Below, in pieces: positions 18,337 to 32,200 of a DNA stretch of 64,000 bases. A model generated the notes under the pieces. That model saw only the letters and a program-made list of their open reading frames with translations. It did no database searches and was not told the DNA's origin. The stretch lies in assembly GCF_032854445.1 (NCBI RefSeq), contig NC_088301.1:33712402-33776401 (forward strand). Direction: 5' to 3'. Numbering within the stretch: the stretch's first letter is position 1; each line of letters opens with the position of its first letter. The translations under genes were made by a program, and so were the position numbers. The stretch comes from Liolophura sinensis. Lineage: Eukaryota; Mollusca; Polyplacophora; Chitonida; Chitonidae.

Positions 18337-18735
18337 GGTTGTCCTCTCAAGGTGATATCCAGGCGATGTGGTCTGCTACTGCTGCTGCGACCGTCTTTTT
18401 ATCCTAGGCACGCGATAACACCCGTGACCTAACCACTCACATCACCATCCGCTCACGCTAATTAATCCGTTCCACACTTCAATACTTACACAACCCGTTA
18501 CCTAACCACTTACATAATCCCGTTCTCGCTCGCTGATTGGTCCACTCACACTTACATAAATGCATGACGTGACGGAAAAAACCCGTCACATAAACCCGTT
18601 ACCTAACCCCTTACATAACCCTATACTATACTATACTATAGTATAGTTTAGTCGAGTAGAGTAGCTCACTCTCTCACTCCCACTTCCCCAATCCCGCCTC
18701 CCCAATGCGACACGAAACGCACATATATAACTACT
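18337..18735 (-). promoter_or_regulatory. Promoter of zinc-finger gene 2 and right edge of the element
   Basis: A minus-strand ATAAAAAGAC plus GCAGCAGTAGCAGACCAC block at about 18,368-18,403 matches the one before gene 1. Further right are repeated ACCTAACC and CTTACATAA phrases, a GACGGAAAAAACCCGTC hairpin near 18,573 and CTATACTATA repeats forming a short palindrome near 18,625-18,650. Composition changes to AT-rich host sequence after about 18,735. Confidence 0.45.
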
Positions 18736-21620
18736 ATCGCATCAAATGAAACAAGTAATATATCTTACTGGTCAATCGGTCAGCCTTTTGGATCTTGAAG
18801 AGATTCTAGTATCATGTTACAGACTTTGGGTAAGAATAACTTTTTATTTACAGGACGTAGCTAAATGGGACAAGAGAATAATCGGTTACAGGAATAAAGT
18901 TGTCACGGAAAACAAAATGGTAATTGTGTCTGGTGCTCTTTTAATGCGAGCGCAAGGATTCTTCAATGTAAATCTTAAAATACATTTTCACGTTCATTAT
19001 ACTAAATTCTGTAATACATATTATTTCTTACATTCGGATTCTTGTGCTCCGATTTGGAGACTTTACCATTAAACGTAAACTGAGATAACGTTAAAAAGAC
19101 TCTATATACATGCAGGTAGCAAGTAAAAGCTTCATTTAAATGCTTTTGAGAAATAAAATTTTTGCATGTACTCTAGAAGCTTTCTGTTCAGAGGTAAGTG
19201 GCCAGGAGGCGATGTTGAAAAAATTAAAAGTGCTATGTCTGCTCCCACCTCCTGTGTGATATACGCCTCGCTAGACATCTCCGTCCCCCTCTCCCCATCT
19301 CTCTTATCCCACGACAGAGGCGCCTCTGGATCCGTCACTGATATGGGATATACTGAAAATGTGTCAACTAACACTGAAACAGGATTTGAAAGATGCCCTT
19401 TTTCTTAACTGAATCCCATTTATAACACACTTTGTGGATGCGGTTAAAGAGAGCTACACATGATTTGTCAACAATGACTGGATGCCGAAACACCGATTTT
19501 CTCAGCACTGCTTTTCTCACAGCACTCCTTTTCAAATCAAGAATATGGTGGCGAAATTGATCAAGGTCCTTTTAGATCAAGGTTTCAGATTTGAGATTCA
19601 GAAAGTAAAAGGAAAACTTCAGTAAATGTAAGCATAGTATACGCATTTGCAAGTTTATTGAGAATGGCATATATAGGCCTTCATGTACATATATGTACGT
19701 GGTAGTCCCTATCAATGGCAGACTAGAACACCTATAGTAGGGCCTACGTCTATATCAAAGTGTAAATTCAAAACATTCTTTAACTGTCAAGAAATATTAT
19801 GTTTCAGGTCGGGTATTTATTACCTTATTTCACGCATGTAAACAATTATTGACAACATAGATTCATAAGTTAACATAAAAACATAAGCTGTAGATCATGT
19901 AGCCTATGTAATATTATGTTTTATATTATTCATTACACTAATACCTCATGCAAATTATTTACGATCGTCTAAGGACGAATTCCACTAAGTGATTTCATCC
20001 GAAAGTTTTTCAGTAGCCTTAAACATCATTGTGCGAATACAAATAGTGAAGATAATCCCAGTATATCATAAAAACCACTTCGAGGAGCGAATCTCTAGTC
20101 ACAGCATGCCTGACTTATGGGGACAGCTGTAGCCAGGATGTCCATTAGCCACATTGGCCTGTACATAACCTAGGATTGATGGAGTGCTTGTGTACTAAGC
20201 ATATACAATGTATGATAATAAAATGAAACATTGTGTTCCTTAATATATATTTGGAAGCTTATGGTTACCCGGTTAAAGCAACAGGCCTACGTGTACAATG
20301 GTTTTATCATAACAGGGACGCCAAGTGTTTATACTTCAAGATGCATACCAAAAATATATAACAAAATAGTACTACACTAAAAACCTCCGCATATATACTT
20401 TTTCATAAAGCAAAAGTACTCATCAGAAAGTTTTCTACGAGTGTGGGAGTGTCGATCATCCCAACCTAACCGAGACTAAAGCACTGAATCATCTGGGCTA
20501 AAGTGGGAATACATGTCTGCTGTTGCATTAAGTGTCCCCCCTTTTTCTTTCTTTAAGGTCTGTCCTTAGATCTTAATTAATTTAAAGGTGTTCGAGTCCA
20601 TCAACTCTGGTGTTTTTATTTTGTCCCACAAAGGTAACTCAGAACTAATAACAATGGATATCAACCAGCTAGTTAAAAGCTATGATATGATATTTCATAT
20701 ACGTTGACCTACCTTGTTTAGCTAGCGCACATGACTTTGTCGTCTGCATTGAGTGCAAACATACTTTGGAGATTCCTTTATCAGTTTCACATTTTGTTGA
20801 TACAGAATCGACGTTGAGTGGTTGAGAGTGGAGATATGATTCCATGGGTTAAACCCAACAAACTTGGTGACGCTAAAATAAATGTACCATAACGATGGCC
20901 TACCAATACCTAAAATTCAGATCAGGCTAGACATAACCTGGACTAGCCTATCTTTCACAGCAGCCAATCAGACTCGATTCTGTATTCCCTTACCGTGTCG
21001 TCCGACTCATGGTCAGTGATCTTCCCCATGATTTCTCGAGGACTTTTTATGCTGACAATCATGCCCGTAAACTATTCGAAAGCAATCATGTGCTACTCAG
21101 TTTTAACTGAATGGATAATGTCAGAATTCCAGCCAAATTTGTCTAAGCTTAAGAGGCAGTCCTGAAGGTGAACTCTTTAGTGTGGCGAATATTTTATCCC
21201 CTGGTGTTTTGGCCTCGTTACGAATGACAGACGTCACATTGCATGCGCTGGAATAAACAAAGCAACAAGAAAACTTAATTTTGCATTCTTTTCGATTTTA
21301 TATTTATGGTAAAAACACAATCTCCAACTATTGACCCTATGTATCGTATCAAATTTATCAAACTCACTGGAGGCTCGAAGCAAAGGTTTTTTTTCCATTC
21401 TGGTTTAATAAATTTTATGCTTATAACTATACAGGATCGATCACCCTTAGGTCCTATTTCACGCAAATTCGGCAAAACAAAAAACTGATACCGGCAAGAC
21501 CTGGGACTAATATATATCATTCACAAGACATTACTCGTGCTAGGCCTAAGCCGAAAAAGTGGCTACGTAGGCCTATCACACATTCTGCTCAAACAAAGGC
21601 CTTCGATGGTAGATCTATTT
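18736..21620. other. Host intergenic DNA, no gene supported
   Basis: AT-rich with scattered short ORFs. The longest (18746-19072, 108 codons) starts at the element edge and has no recognisable domain. A GC-richer patch at 19,235-19,345 gives overlapping ORFs on both strands and is not convincing. I see no transposon ends here. Confidence 0.5.
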
Positions 21621-21928
21621 GCCGATTCCACAAAGCCATTTCCGATTTGAAATGGGCCTACGGTTTTATACCTTACTTTTGGGGGCCTAGAAATAAAAAT
21701 TTTCAGTTTCAACTGCCAACTGGTACCAAAAACTAAGCATCGTTACTAGGATTTAGCCAGAAATAGATTTAATTGTGGTATCTGCCTCAGATAAAATTCA
21801 CTGAATTTATTGTACCGGTACTCGCATCGTGCCATAAACAACAGACGTGGGACTGAGTACAAAATAAACAGCAAATTAGCTAATCATATACCCTGATACT
21901 TAAGTCATTGGGCTTTGTGGAATCTGCC
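21621..21928. mobile_element. MITE with ~21-bp terminal inverted repeats (family member 1)
   Basis: GCCGATTCCACAAAGCCATT at the left is matched in reverse complement by the right end (AATCTGCC at 21921-21928, preceded by TTGGGCTTTGTGG). The same ends bound 26264-26468. The interior is AT-rich with no coding potential, so it would need a transposase in trans. Confidence 0.6.
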
Positions 21929-22005
21929 CGAGCTATAGACTTACTTAATTTATTGTACATGGACCAAACAGGCGGGGAAAAGGAGTACAAATGAAAACGA
22001 TTTAC

Positions 22006-22172
22006 CGAATCATATACCGCTATACTTATAATCCAATTAAGCATATACGCTAAAAATGTAATGTACACAGTTACGTTAAACTTATTATATCGAATCATAT
22101 ACCGCTATATTTATAATCCTATTAAGCATATGAGCTAAAAATGCAATGCACACATAGTTACGTTAAACTTGT
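22006..22172. repeat. 85-bp tandem duplication
   Basis: CGAATCATATACCGCTATA starts at 22006 and 22091. Each unit continues through AATCC.ATTAAGCATAT to GTTACGTTAAACTT. Non-coding. Confidence 0.8.
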
Positions 22173-22579
22173 AAGACGAAGTTAGTGCCATATACATTTT
22201 ATTTTTACTATCATCCAATCATAGGCCTATAGCATATTATGTACCGGTACGACAATTTTTGGCCTATGCTAATACCATGGCAATGGGAAATTACGTTTTA
22301 CTTTAAATCAAGCAAATGTTCAGCTTGACAATTCTACGCAATACAGGTCTATGACCCAGCGCCCCACTCCATCATCCCCCCTTTTAGTGCAGCCAGGCTC
22401 TATGAAAGGTTTTGTGGCCCCTTGATTGGAGTTTCAAAACATTAACCGACATCTAGTGCGCATGTTTTGTTGTACGATAATTTTAGGTCAAGGTGACAAC
22501 TGAAACAGATCTCTGAGCACGGAATATCAATCCAAAGTAGGCGTACATCATGTTATCTGCAGAGGAGAAAGTTATTCTC

Positions 22580-22777
22580 CAAATTCATGACGTCACGGGA
22601 ACTTCGCACGCGCGCGGAGATACCGTGGCCTTGTTTTTGGGCAGCAGTACTGACAAGGAACATTTTACATAATGGTATAACTTCTGACACCAGACGCCGG
22701 TTAACATTTTTAAGATTACCTTTCCCGAGAAAACTTGATTCAGTTTGCGCAGCAGGAAGTTATGTTCGCAAGGGAGG
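22580..22777 (+). promoter_or_regulatory. Probable promoter and 5' UTR exon of the STRA8-like gene
   Basis: A perfect CRE palindrome TGACGTCA at 22588-22595 is followed by a short CpG-rich stretch (GCACGCGCGCGG). A strong donor, GAGG|GTAAGA, is at 22778, and the next acceptor on the strand (TTTCAG) is at 22222+1000, that is 23217-23222, 17 bases before the ATG at 23239. The exon start and transcription start are not determined. Confidence 0.45.
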
Positions 22778-23238
22778 GTAAGATTTAACAGGAAATTTTC
22801 ATTTGTGTCAAGTTTACCAGTTGCTAAGTGACGATCGTTATGTTCAAAAACATTTTGTGGGAACTACTGTACTCTGAAGTAGGCCTGCAAAAACGGAAAT
22901 GGCTAGATGTTCCTTGGCAGGCGAAAAATTCTTGTCTAGTTTGGGAAATCATTTTGTACTCATTGAAAGATGCTAAATTTGTTCAGGCCTATTCTATACA
23001 GGATTATCACAGTGTCTGCCGAAATATATCGTTACATGTTTATAGCTTTTTACAGTCTCATTTACAATGACTGAATCAATTTTGGAATGTTAATTGTGTC
23101 ACTTTTTCCTTTATATTGCCTAGTCCTTTCTGTGTAACAATTTTAATACAATATATAGCATTGGCAAATGCAAAGTAATTATCATACCTACAGTTACTTG
23201 AATAGTTGCATTACTTCTTTCAGAGAAACTTGTTATAG

Positions 23239-26200
23239 ATGAGTTCGTCCAGACATTATCCAAAGCTCAAGAGCAGGAGTGTTCCCACTAAAGTGCGTCG
23301 ACGACAGTCTGATGCTAAGTGGAGAGCAAGTGTCCAAAGCTGCTATGAATCTCTCAAGCTGATTATTCCAGAATCACGCAGGTCTAATAAGAGAAAGCTG
23401 TCAAAGGTAAAACTTCTGTCCTCACCCTGTCTTGTAACACTTCAGACCGACTCTATAAAGTTCTGTTGCAAATGAAGTGAGAAGTAAAGTACAGTCAGGT
23501 TAATTTGATGTTAACTAATTGAATTGTTACATGTATGTTTTACATAAATGTCAGTGAATATGTCCACTATGGTCTTGTTCTCTTAACTACTAATGGTACC
23601 AAGTTGGAACTGTTTTGCTTTTGGCTTTTTGTCATATTGAAGCACTAATGGTGTCTTATTAGGATGCAGAGGGAATGGTAGCTAGAAATTTTATTTTTTT
23701 ATTTGATTGGTGTTTTAGTCCGCGTTCAAGAATATTTCGCTTATACGACAGCGACCAGCATGATTGTGGGAGGAAACTGGGAGCTAAAAATTTAGTAGCA
23801 GAATAAAAAACTTGCCCTGACATTACAAACCCCACAGATGGAGCATTCGGAAAAACATCTCACCATTCTGCTCAAGGTAATGGACTCTTGTGCCCCTTTG
23901 TGTACTTTTCAGAAAGGCTTAGGTGGTTAAGCAGTACCCAGGTGATCACTGGGAAAGCAATCTTAGACTTAAGTGAAAAGTTTAATTATTAACTTTGGTA
24001 TATTGCTTTCCACAGGCATGAGATTTGTCCTCTTTTTGGAGGAATTCCTCTTTTTTTATTCCAAAAATACATCAGAAAAATGCTCAGAATTTTTGAAATT
24101 TTGACTAAGCATAAGAACTCGTAGTGATCTCAGATCAGTTCCCCAAATGTGTTTTATGTTTAGTTAAATGCAGAGCATGTCATTCTCTGTTAATTTAAGT
24201 ATCAAAGTATGCTGAGGGTACAATTTTTTAACCTTCAGTGATGTGATGCCAAAATTAAACTGAATGGTATATGCTGTATATGTTTTATTATCAATATGGC
24301 TTGGCAAGATTAGGTGCACAAAAAGAAACAAAATCTAGTCTTGAAGACACTTACTATACAGTCAGGGGCTAATCTAGAGGCTGGGACTGCAATTCTCAGT
24401 TAATCGAGAATAACATTTTTGGTTCGGGTATAAAGTTGGTGACGATTTCTGAAAGGAGTTTTACAGAATTATCAATTACCATTGCTGTAACTTAACTTGT
24501 TGAGATAGTCGTCCCAAAAGGATAGTGATTTTCTAAAATTGATTGACCTGATAAACAGCTAACTTACCAGAAAATGGAAAAAGGTTGATCATTTATATGG
24601 CGCTGTATTCCCCACCTTGCCAAACAGGTATGAACATGTATGCGGAAATACGTCAGGCACTGCAGTGGTTGTTGGGGTGTCATTGCATATGCAATTCAGT
24701 AACTGAGTGCACCAATACCTGCCATCGAATTTTGCCTTTATGACAGTATTGAGTTAGTATGCATAGTATATCTGGATATTTCATCACAATCACATTGAAA
24801 TTTCAAAGTATTATGAGAACTTAATATACATAATAAATATAACAATTACAATAAATACAAAAGACATTATGCTTTTAAATGCATTATTGGATGTTAGCCA
24901 ACATAAATTTCATTTCATTTCATCAGATATCCTCCTTGCTTAATCATGATTGGTAAACACATTTTTAAGAGGTTGACAACACCTGTGACAAAGATTTTTC
25001 CCTCCTACATATGGAATTGTCCAGAAGATCAGCAGGAAAATAATGTGTTTGTATCTATGGTTGATTGATCGATAAACTTTATTTACAGAGAATTGATAAA
25101 CAATCAACAAACAGCTGATCTACCCTGAGTCCCTCTCGCCCACACATCAACACACATCTCAAACTTATCTATAAATTAAAATAAACATTAAAAAAAGAGG
25201 AAGAAAAAAAAAAGCAGTTGTGCATGTAAATGCAGAGTAGTAGTTGGGATAAATATATAAAACAGTAGAAAAAAAAAAATCATACATATGTTAATAGGTC
25301 GTACATGCATTTGGGACGAAACATATAAAACAGTAGTCAGACATATACATGTATGTGAGTACCTCCCCCCCCCCCCCCCTGAAAAAAAAATTAAACAAGT
25401 TAATAGTTCTGACTGTTTGTCTATTTTCCTTATAAATGTCGGTACATTTGAAGCAGTTTGAATGTTAAAAAGCAGAGAGTTCCATAAAGTTGGGCCAGAA
25501 AATGAAAGGTTTGATTGATACAATTCAGAATTTGGGAAAGGTAGTCTTAAATGTTGTTTACTGGCAGAGAAAAGTTGTCTTTCAGGAGGCTCTTTCAATT
25601 TAAAAATCTTGGTAGAAATCACTGAGAGATTTGTGGAGTGATGGCTTTTTCGACTTAGAGGGGTCCATTTGAGGAGTTCAAATAGTTCAGCTGTGGACAT
25701 ACTCATGCTGTGGTCAACAATAAGCTGGGCGCAACCTGGGCACAAAGAACGTTATACAGGCAAAACTAACTGATGTAAATATCACACAAAACTTCATAAA
25801 TCAATTTATCGTAACTTTTCTTGTAAATGATGTCGCATTATGGCACTGTGACCTGGACAGTGTTTTTTACGAAAAAAGTTACGAGGAATATGACTTACAA
25901 AGTTTTGCGAAAGTGGTCCCTAGACTGCTACAAACACAATAACGAATTACAATACATACCAGTTCCTTTGTCTGGTAGCATGTGCTGTTAACATGGCAGT
26001 CTGTACTCAATGCCTGTGAGATCACAGTCTTCAATGGACAGAAGAATAAACAAAATGACAATTGAGGTGAGTTGTTAAAAGAATTTTTCCTTGCTCATGA
26101 GGGCAACCATCAGGAACATTTTGCTTGCCCACATGTCTTTTCACTTTGCCCAGGGGAAGCTGGCAATTGTTAGGTTACGAAAATTTATGTATATGTAAAT

Positions 26201-29200
26201 TGATGACTGCTAGTGTAGTGTAAAAATGATCTATACAAAAACCTGATCATGAACGTGTAATAAGGGGCAGATTCCACAAAGCCATTAAGTCAAAATTTTA
26301 TTTACAGTCTTAAAACCTGTTTTTAGGCTTTAGGAATTGAAATTGGAATGTCCACCTCATCAATGTTCCCTTCATACAAATGTTTCCAAATTTCAACTTT
26401 CGGTACATAAAATACCACCAAGTTTTTTTTGATTTTGAAATCAGAAATGTCTTTGTGGAATCGGCCCCAGGGGTTAATAGTATTTATCTTGCTAAGTACA
26501 CTAACCAAAAATTGAATAAATGTTTTTTGTTTGTTTTCATATCGAGCAATTTAGTCATTTACCAGCCTTTATGTTATCCATATTCAGTATCTTCCCTGTG
26601 TATTTTAAATAATATAATAGGCTACCCCTCAAATCCCTGTTCAGTAAACTACAAAAACTATATCTAGTCATTGATTGTGAATAACTGAAGGTTTATTAAA
26701 ATTTTTGTACACCATTACCCAACATTTACAAACATTACTTCATTTAGGTGATTTGACCCTTTAAATTATTTCTTTTTAGAGACAACTTAAAGATATAGAT
26801 TAAATTTCAAGCAACACTATTTCATCTAGACCTATTTGCCATCATGAGTTATCACCCTTTGTAACGCTGGCGAGCGATTCCCGTGATCACTCTGATCTTC
26901 ACTATTGTAATCATTTTTGAGTGATCATTGTGTGCTCCATAAAATTTCAAAAACTGCTTGATAGTCCCATTTGTGAGAACTTTACGTTATGTATACGTCT
27001 TTTATAATCACCGGTTTAAAAAAAGTTGCTTGCTCTTTTGGGATCAAAAACGCCTCAAGTGATTTCCTCAAGTGATTTCGATGGATTTAAAATCAGCCCA
27101 GATTAGCCCCTGATTGTACATAATATACCGAGGAATCATCTCTCGTTAACATAAGCATGGTTGCGTGTTTCCTCCATTGAGATTGTTTGTCAGAAGTGTA
27201 ATATTACTCTGGTGTAATGGAAGTTGTAAGGACAAGTGTTCTCTGTGTGCATTTGCTACTCTTTTCATTTGGTGATTTTAATTACATGGTCCATCTTTGG
27301 AGGATGGACTATTGTCAAATCATTTTGGAATATATATGTGGGATGTCTTTATTTTCACTGGCTGCGTTGGCACCTTCTGCCTTTATATAGTGATGAAATC
27401 AAGGTGTATAACCAGTATCTGCCATGAGATTTGGTGTTCACATATATAATAACTCACAGCCAAAGAAGAACAGTTTTTTGCAAAATATTTGTGTATAGAA
27501 ATGTACCATGTCGTCATTCTCTCATGTTTGTGTCTTTTGCAGGCTGTAATTCTGCAAGAAGCTGAATGCCATATTCTTTACTTAGAAGATGTTTTGACCA
27601 CTTTATTGGAAGAGAAAGGTTAGGTTAAGAAGTATGTGTTGTACAAATATTTGCAATGCAGAGACGAAAACAACAGTATTATGTGTTTGTCCACGTTAAT
27701 ACAGACTTTTACGGCTTATCCTAAGGCTGTCTGTGACTTTCACTGATACTGTCATACACAGTTGACATTGTTCACTCCTGATGTTGGAAGCCATCATCTT
27801 CTTGCATTGTATATTGAAACTCTTGTGTGTATATATTGTGTGATATATGTCATTCTGTTAAACAGTACAACTCCCCATACCCTTTAGGCTTAGAAGGTTT
27901 ACTAGAGGTATACTTGAGGTTTATCTGAGGTGTACCATTGGGGTGTAGCATATCTGAACTGAGGTGTGTCTAAGGTATACTTGAGGTGTATGTGAGGTGT
28001 AGTGAAGATGTATCTGAGGTACTGCCAATTATGCAAATTAGTACAACAAGTACACCTGTAGTACACCTCAGTGAAGGTGTACCGTGTAAATATTAGGTAT
28101 AAAATATGATGCCTGAGGTGTATCTGAGGTACAGATGAGGTATAGCTGAGGTAGATACTTATAGGCAAGGGGGATATACACTGTTTTCACTTTTATTCTG
28201 ATTATAGTATCTATGAATCTCACCTGACTTAGAACAACAACAGTGATATACACTTACATCAGGCTTTCTAGCTGCTTGATCAAAATTTAGTGCTATTCCT
28301 TTTCTATACCCTTTAGAACTGTTCATGTGCCCAAACATGTTACAAATTATTTCTCAGGAACCATCAATCAGTGCATGGTTGGGTTGTTTTCCCCTCTGTG
28401 CTCTGTGATTGGTCAATACTTGCACACTGAAGGGCAAGTCAGTATATGGTGCAACAAAGGCTTATATTTATTTCGTAAACATTTTTTATTTTGCATAAAA
28501 ATATTTTTAATTAATTGCACTCAACATTTTGCCTGAAGTAAAATGTCTAAATCTGATCTCTTGTTTTAAGACTTGCAAAGAGAGGCTGAGGTGTACCTGA
28601 AAGTTATGTACCTCAGGTACACCTCAGCAACTTTGAGAGTTTTGGAGTATAATTTAGTAGTGATTGACCTTTGAAATTTTTTAAAAGTTAAAAAAAATTA
28701 AATGATGCACCTCAGGTACACCTTAGAAAGTTTGAGAGTTTTGGAGAGATTTTTGGATTATAATTCAGTAATCATTGACCACTAAATTATAATCCAAAAC
28801 TCTCTAAGTTTCTAAGTTGTACCTGGGGTACATCATTTTTTTTTTAACTATTACAGTGTAGCTGGGGTATATCTTCTGAGTGTTGATTTTTTTCAAAGTT
28901 CCTGAGGTACATCTGAGGTATAGGCATATGGCTTGAGTGTACTTGAGGCACAGTACACCTCAGAAAACATAGATGGGGTGTACACCTCATCTATACCTCA
29001 CACTGAGGTTTACACTTCTTGCCTGTAAGGGACATACATGTATGTAAAAATGTACTGTTACTAAGCTTATATAAATTCCTATATAAATGTAAGTTTTGAA
29101 ATTCAATTTCAATATTGGGCACCATTCATTTTCAGAAAAACAAATAGATCATGGTCTAATCCTTCCCTCAAAGATGTCTCCAAGTACATTTCAGGAAATT

Positions 29201-32200
29201 AAAGATGAATTTGTGATGAAAAGTCAACCACCACTCCAACATATGTAAGTTCAGTAATTTGTCATTCACTTTTTCATGTGCAGTAGTCAGAATCATTACA
29301 TTAAATTTGATCTGTTGCTAGTTGAGATAAATGGAGGTACATGTAGGTGGAACACATATGGCATTACATCTTGATTTTTACTTCAGATGCTAATGTTATT
29401 ACAGTTCCTGTGCACCAGATATATATTTTTTTATGTTTGATTATCTTGCATGAATTGTAGACCAAAGTCCAAGAAAGTGAAGGCAGAAAAGAGGCAGAGT
29501 GAGTGCTGCTCACCGTACAAGTGTAAATCTAGAGTGCCACCATCACCACCACCACTACTACCACCACCATCTGAACCAGAGAAGATCATCTGTACACTTT
29601 TCCAAGGGGATCAATATTACTACCTTAGTGGCAAAACTCTCTGTCTTCAGAGAGCCACACCATCAAAATCTGAAAGAACCCACCACCTTTATGATACCAA
29701 ACAAATCGTTGGAATGACTGTGAATGAGTCCAGTGCAATTGTAACTCCAGGAGCAATAACAGGACCTTATTTCAGTAGCCAGGATACAGCTTCCATCTCC
29801 AAGATGCCCTGTTCTCCCAGTATCCATTCATCATCTTCCTCATTGTCAGCCACGGACAATTCAGATATGTCGTTTTTAGAGAGAGTAACTCAACATTTTG
29901 CTAGATTAGATGACAAAAAAGCAGAGGTGTTTCTTCCTCAGATGACTCCAAACAAAAATGATCCTGAATCAGATAATATCAACCATTGTAGCCCATGGCA
30001 TGCAGCAGCTATGACATCTTCCATCCACAACCATCCAGCCTTCCTGACACCCTCCAAGGTCACTAGAAAGGTATTACTGTGTTTACTTTGCTTTATTCAA
30101 ACTGTCAGTTGTTCCAGTGTGTAACATGAAAATTTGATGTGGGTTTCAAAATGAAGAAAGAAAACCTGTTCAAGTTAATTGATAATGAGAAGACCTGTTG
30201 ATAATTTAACAGACATATATCACCACAGAGAACAGGTTGAATTATCATTTCACACATTAGTATGGGATATCAAATAGTAGGGTATATATTAAACGGCTGA
30301 TGTAGGTTTTGAATCATATACAGCTCTTATATTTGAATATATTTTGTTCCATAGTTGCCTTTTGATGTTGGAAGCCCAAGCTCAATGTCATTGAATTCTC
30401 CAAAGTTAAAGCTCTTACCAGGCTCTCCTGTTACACCGATACCAAAAGAGCCCCTTTTCCATTTTCAGGTAGATTCACAATTCATTGATTTGATATAACA
30501 AAGACTTTAACAATTTTAAATTCTCTGTATTGTGTTCAAAATAATATTGCTGAAATTTGAAAAATTAATGAAAATAACAATATTATTAAGGAAGTATTTT
30601 TGGACCATCTGCTAAAACCTAGATTATACATCAAGTAAATGAGTATTGTAGATAGTGTTTTGATTGTATTACCTCAGCTACTTATGTGTACAGATATGAT
30701 GGCATGTACATGTAAACAGTATTTTGAAGTGCATAATTTAAGGTCATTTTTAGCTGATACCTAAATGAATAACTATTATTTTGAAATTTTCTGAATGATA
30801 CATTTTAATGTAGCGTAAATCTGAGTGTTTATTTGGTTGGGGTATGCTTTACAACTACATCTCTTGGTTAAATCTACACTTGTCTGTTCTGTTGAGCAAA
30901 GTCCTATCCAAAAATTCTTGTGTGGTGATGATCAGATGTTTACGTCAAATATTTTCCTCTTTTAATTCTGGAAATATGTGGGGAAATTTACCACTATTAT
31001 TGTTGTAGCTAATGTAGCTTCATATGATGTGGTTCATGCATTTCAACTCATTATTACAATAGTTTGGGGACAACTTCATGGAAGTGCCATCAACTCCAAC
31101 TCTGAAATCTGAGGATGTAGTAGATGGTGGACGAGATGACACTAGCAGTCTTTTGTGTACTGAATCCATTGAAACCATGGAACTAGGTGATGAGACAGAA
31201 CGGCTGAAGGAACAATGCTTTCTGTGAGTAGTAAAATATTAGAGCCTTAGAAAATCAATAATCCACTATTTCTTGACAAAATATGTTTTCAGTTATTATT
31301 ACAGTCCATGTACATGTCAATGCATACGTTATACAGGCATTTTAGCTTAAATGGCTAGTATTTTAACACAGTTCTTGAGCTTTACCAAATCAATATGCTG
31401 TAGTAATCCAATTAAGATTATAACATTCATTTTGATATGAAATATGGTGTATGACAATATACAAGAGATATTTAAAAAGAACTGTTTTATTTTTAGAGGC
31501 CTGAAAAACCCAAACCAGGGAGACGTGCATTTAACACCATGTTCTGATCTCAGAGCGGAAGCCTCATGTTGTCCATCAGAGCAAGAGCTTCAAGATAGGT
31601 AAGAGTTACTCCCCTTGATCCTCCTCTTTGTATTAGTTGTTTGCCATTTGTAAACCCTACTGAGTGGCTCAGTCGGTTAGCGCGCTAGCACAGCGTAATG
31701 ACCCAGGAGCTTCTCACCAATGCGGTCGCTGTGAGTTCAAGTCCAGCTCATGCTGGCTTCCTCTCCGGCCGTAAGTGGGAAAGCCTGGCGGCAACCTGCG
31801 GATGGTCGTGGGTTTCCCCCGGGTTGTGCCCGGTTTCCACCCACCATAATGCTGGCCACCGTCGTATAAGTGAAATATTCTTGAATACGGCGTAAAACAC
31901 CAATCAAATAAATAAATAAATAAATAAACCCTGCTGAGGAATATATTTATCTTTTTGCTCTGTATTATATGATATTGTGACACATATGTTTGATTAATGA
32001 TAAAATAATGTTACAGGTTCAACAAAAAATATGAGTTTGCATCTGGAAATAATGCATTACAGCAAACCATTTGCTGCAGCATTGGATGCTTTAATATAAA
32101 AGATAGATTAACACGTTGAGTTTTTGGAACATTTTCTTATTAGACAGTCATGCTAAATATTATTTCAATCTAGATGTGCTTTAAGTCATTGCAAAGTACA

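Larger units (their letters stand above)
1..18735. mobile_element. Endogenous Polinton/Maverick (adintovirus-like) element, left end outside window
   Basis: The set PolB, RVE integrase with chromodomain, FtsK/HerA-type ATPase, penton-like protein, pX-like basic protein and double-jelly-roll capsid protein is diagnostic of Polintons/adintoviruses. The capsid genes lie in one minus-strand block next to the integrase, as is usual. GC content is higher over 1-3530, 6100-7300, 9000-15,960 and 17,800-18,735 than in the DNA to the right. AT-rich repeat blocks (3537-5800, 16,734-17,762) lie between. The left end is beyond base 1. The right edge is set only by the change in composition near 18,735. 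I found no terminal inverted repeat or target duplication, and I did not find the adenovirus-type protease that many relatives carry. The region may be two nested or fused copies, because the intact PolB sits beside badly decayed morphogenesis genes. Confidence 0.85.

Noticed and set aside
1-18735. Herpesvirus or adenovirus integration
   Set aside because: The gene set with RVE integrase, Polinton-type PolB and F54H12.2-like capsid protein fits Polintons/adintoviruses. No herpesvirus gene is seen and the pX/penton likeness to adenovirus is shared by Polintons.
27902-28253. Minus-strand ORFs rich in Tyr, Thr and His
   Set aside because: They are translations of the degenerate AGGTGTAC repeat array.
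31665-31740. tRNA gene with A and B boxes
   Set aside because: It is the head of a SINE. The sequence does not fold into a full cloverleaf, and the SINE body, tail and target duplication follow.
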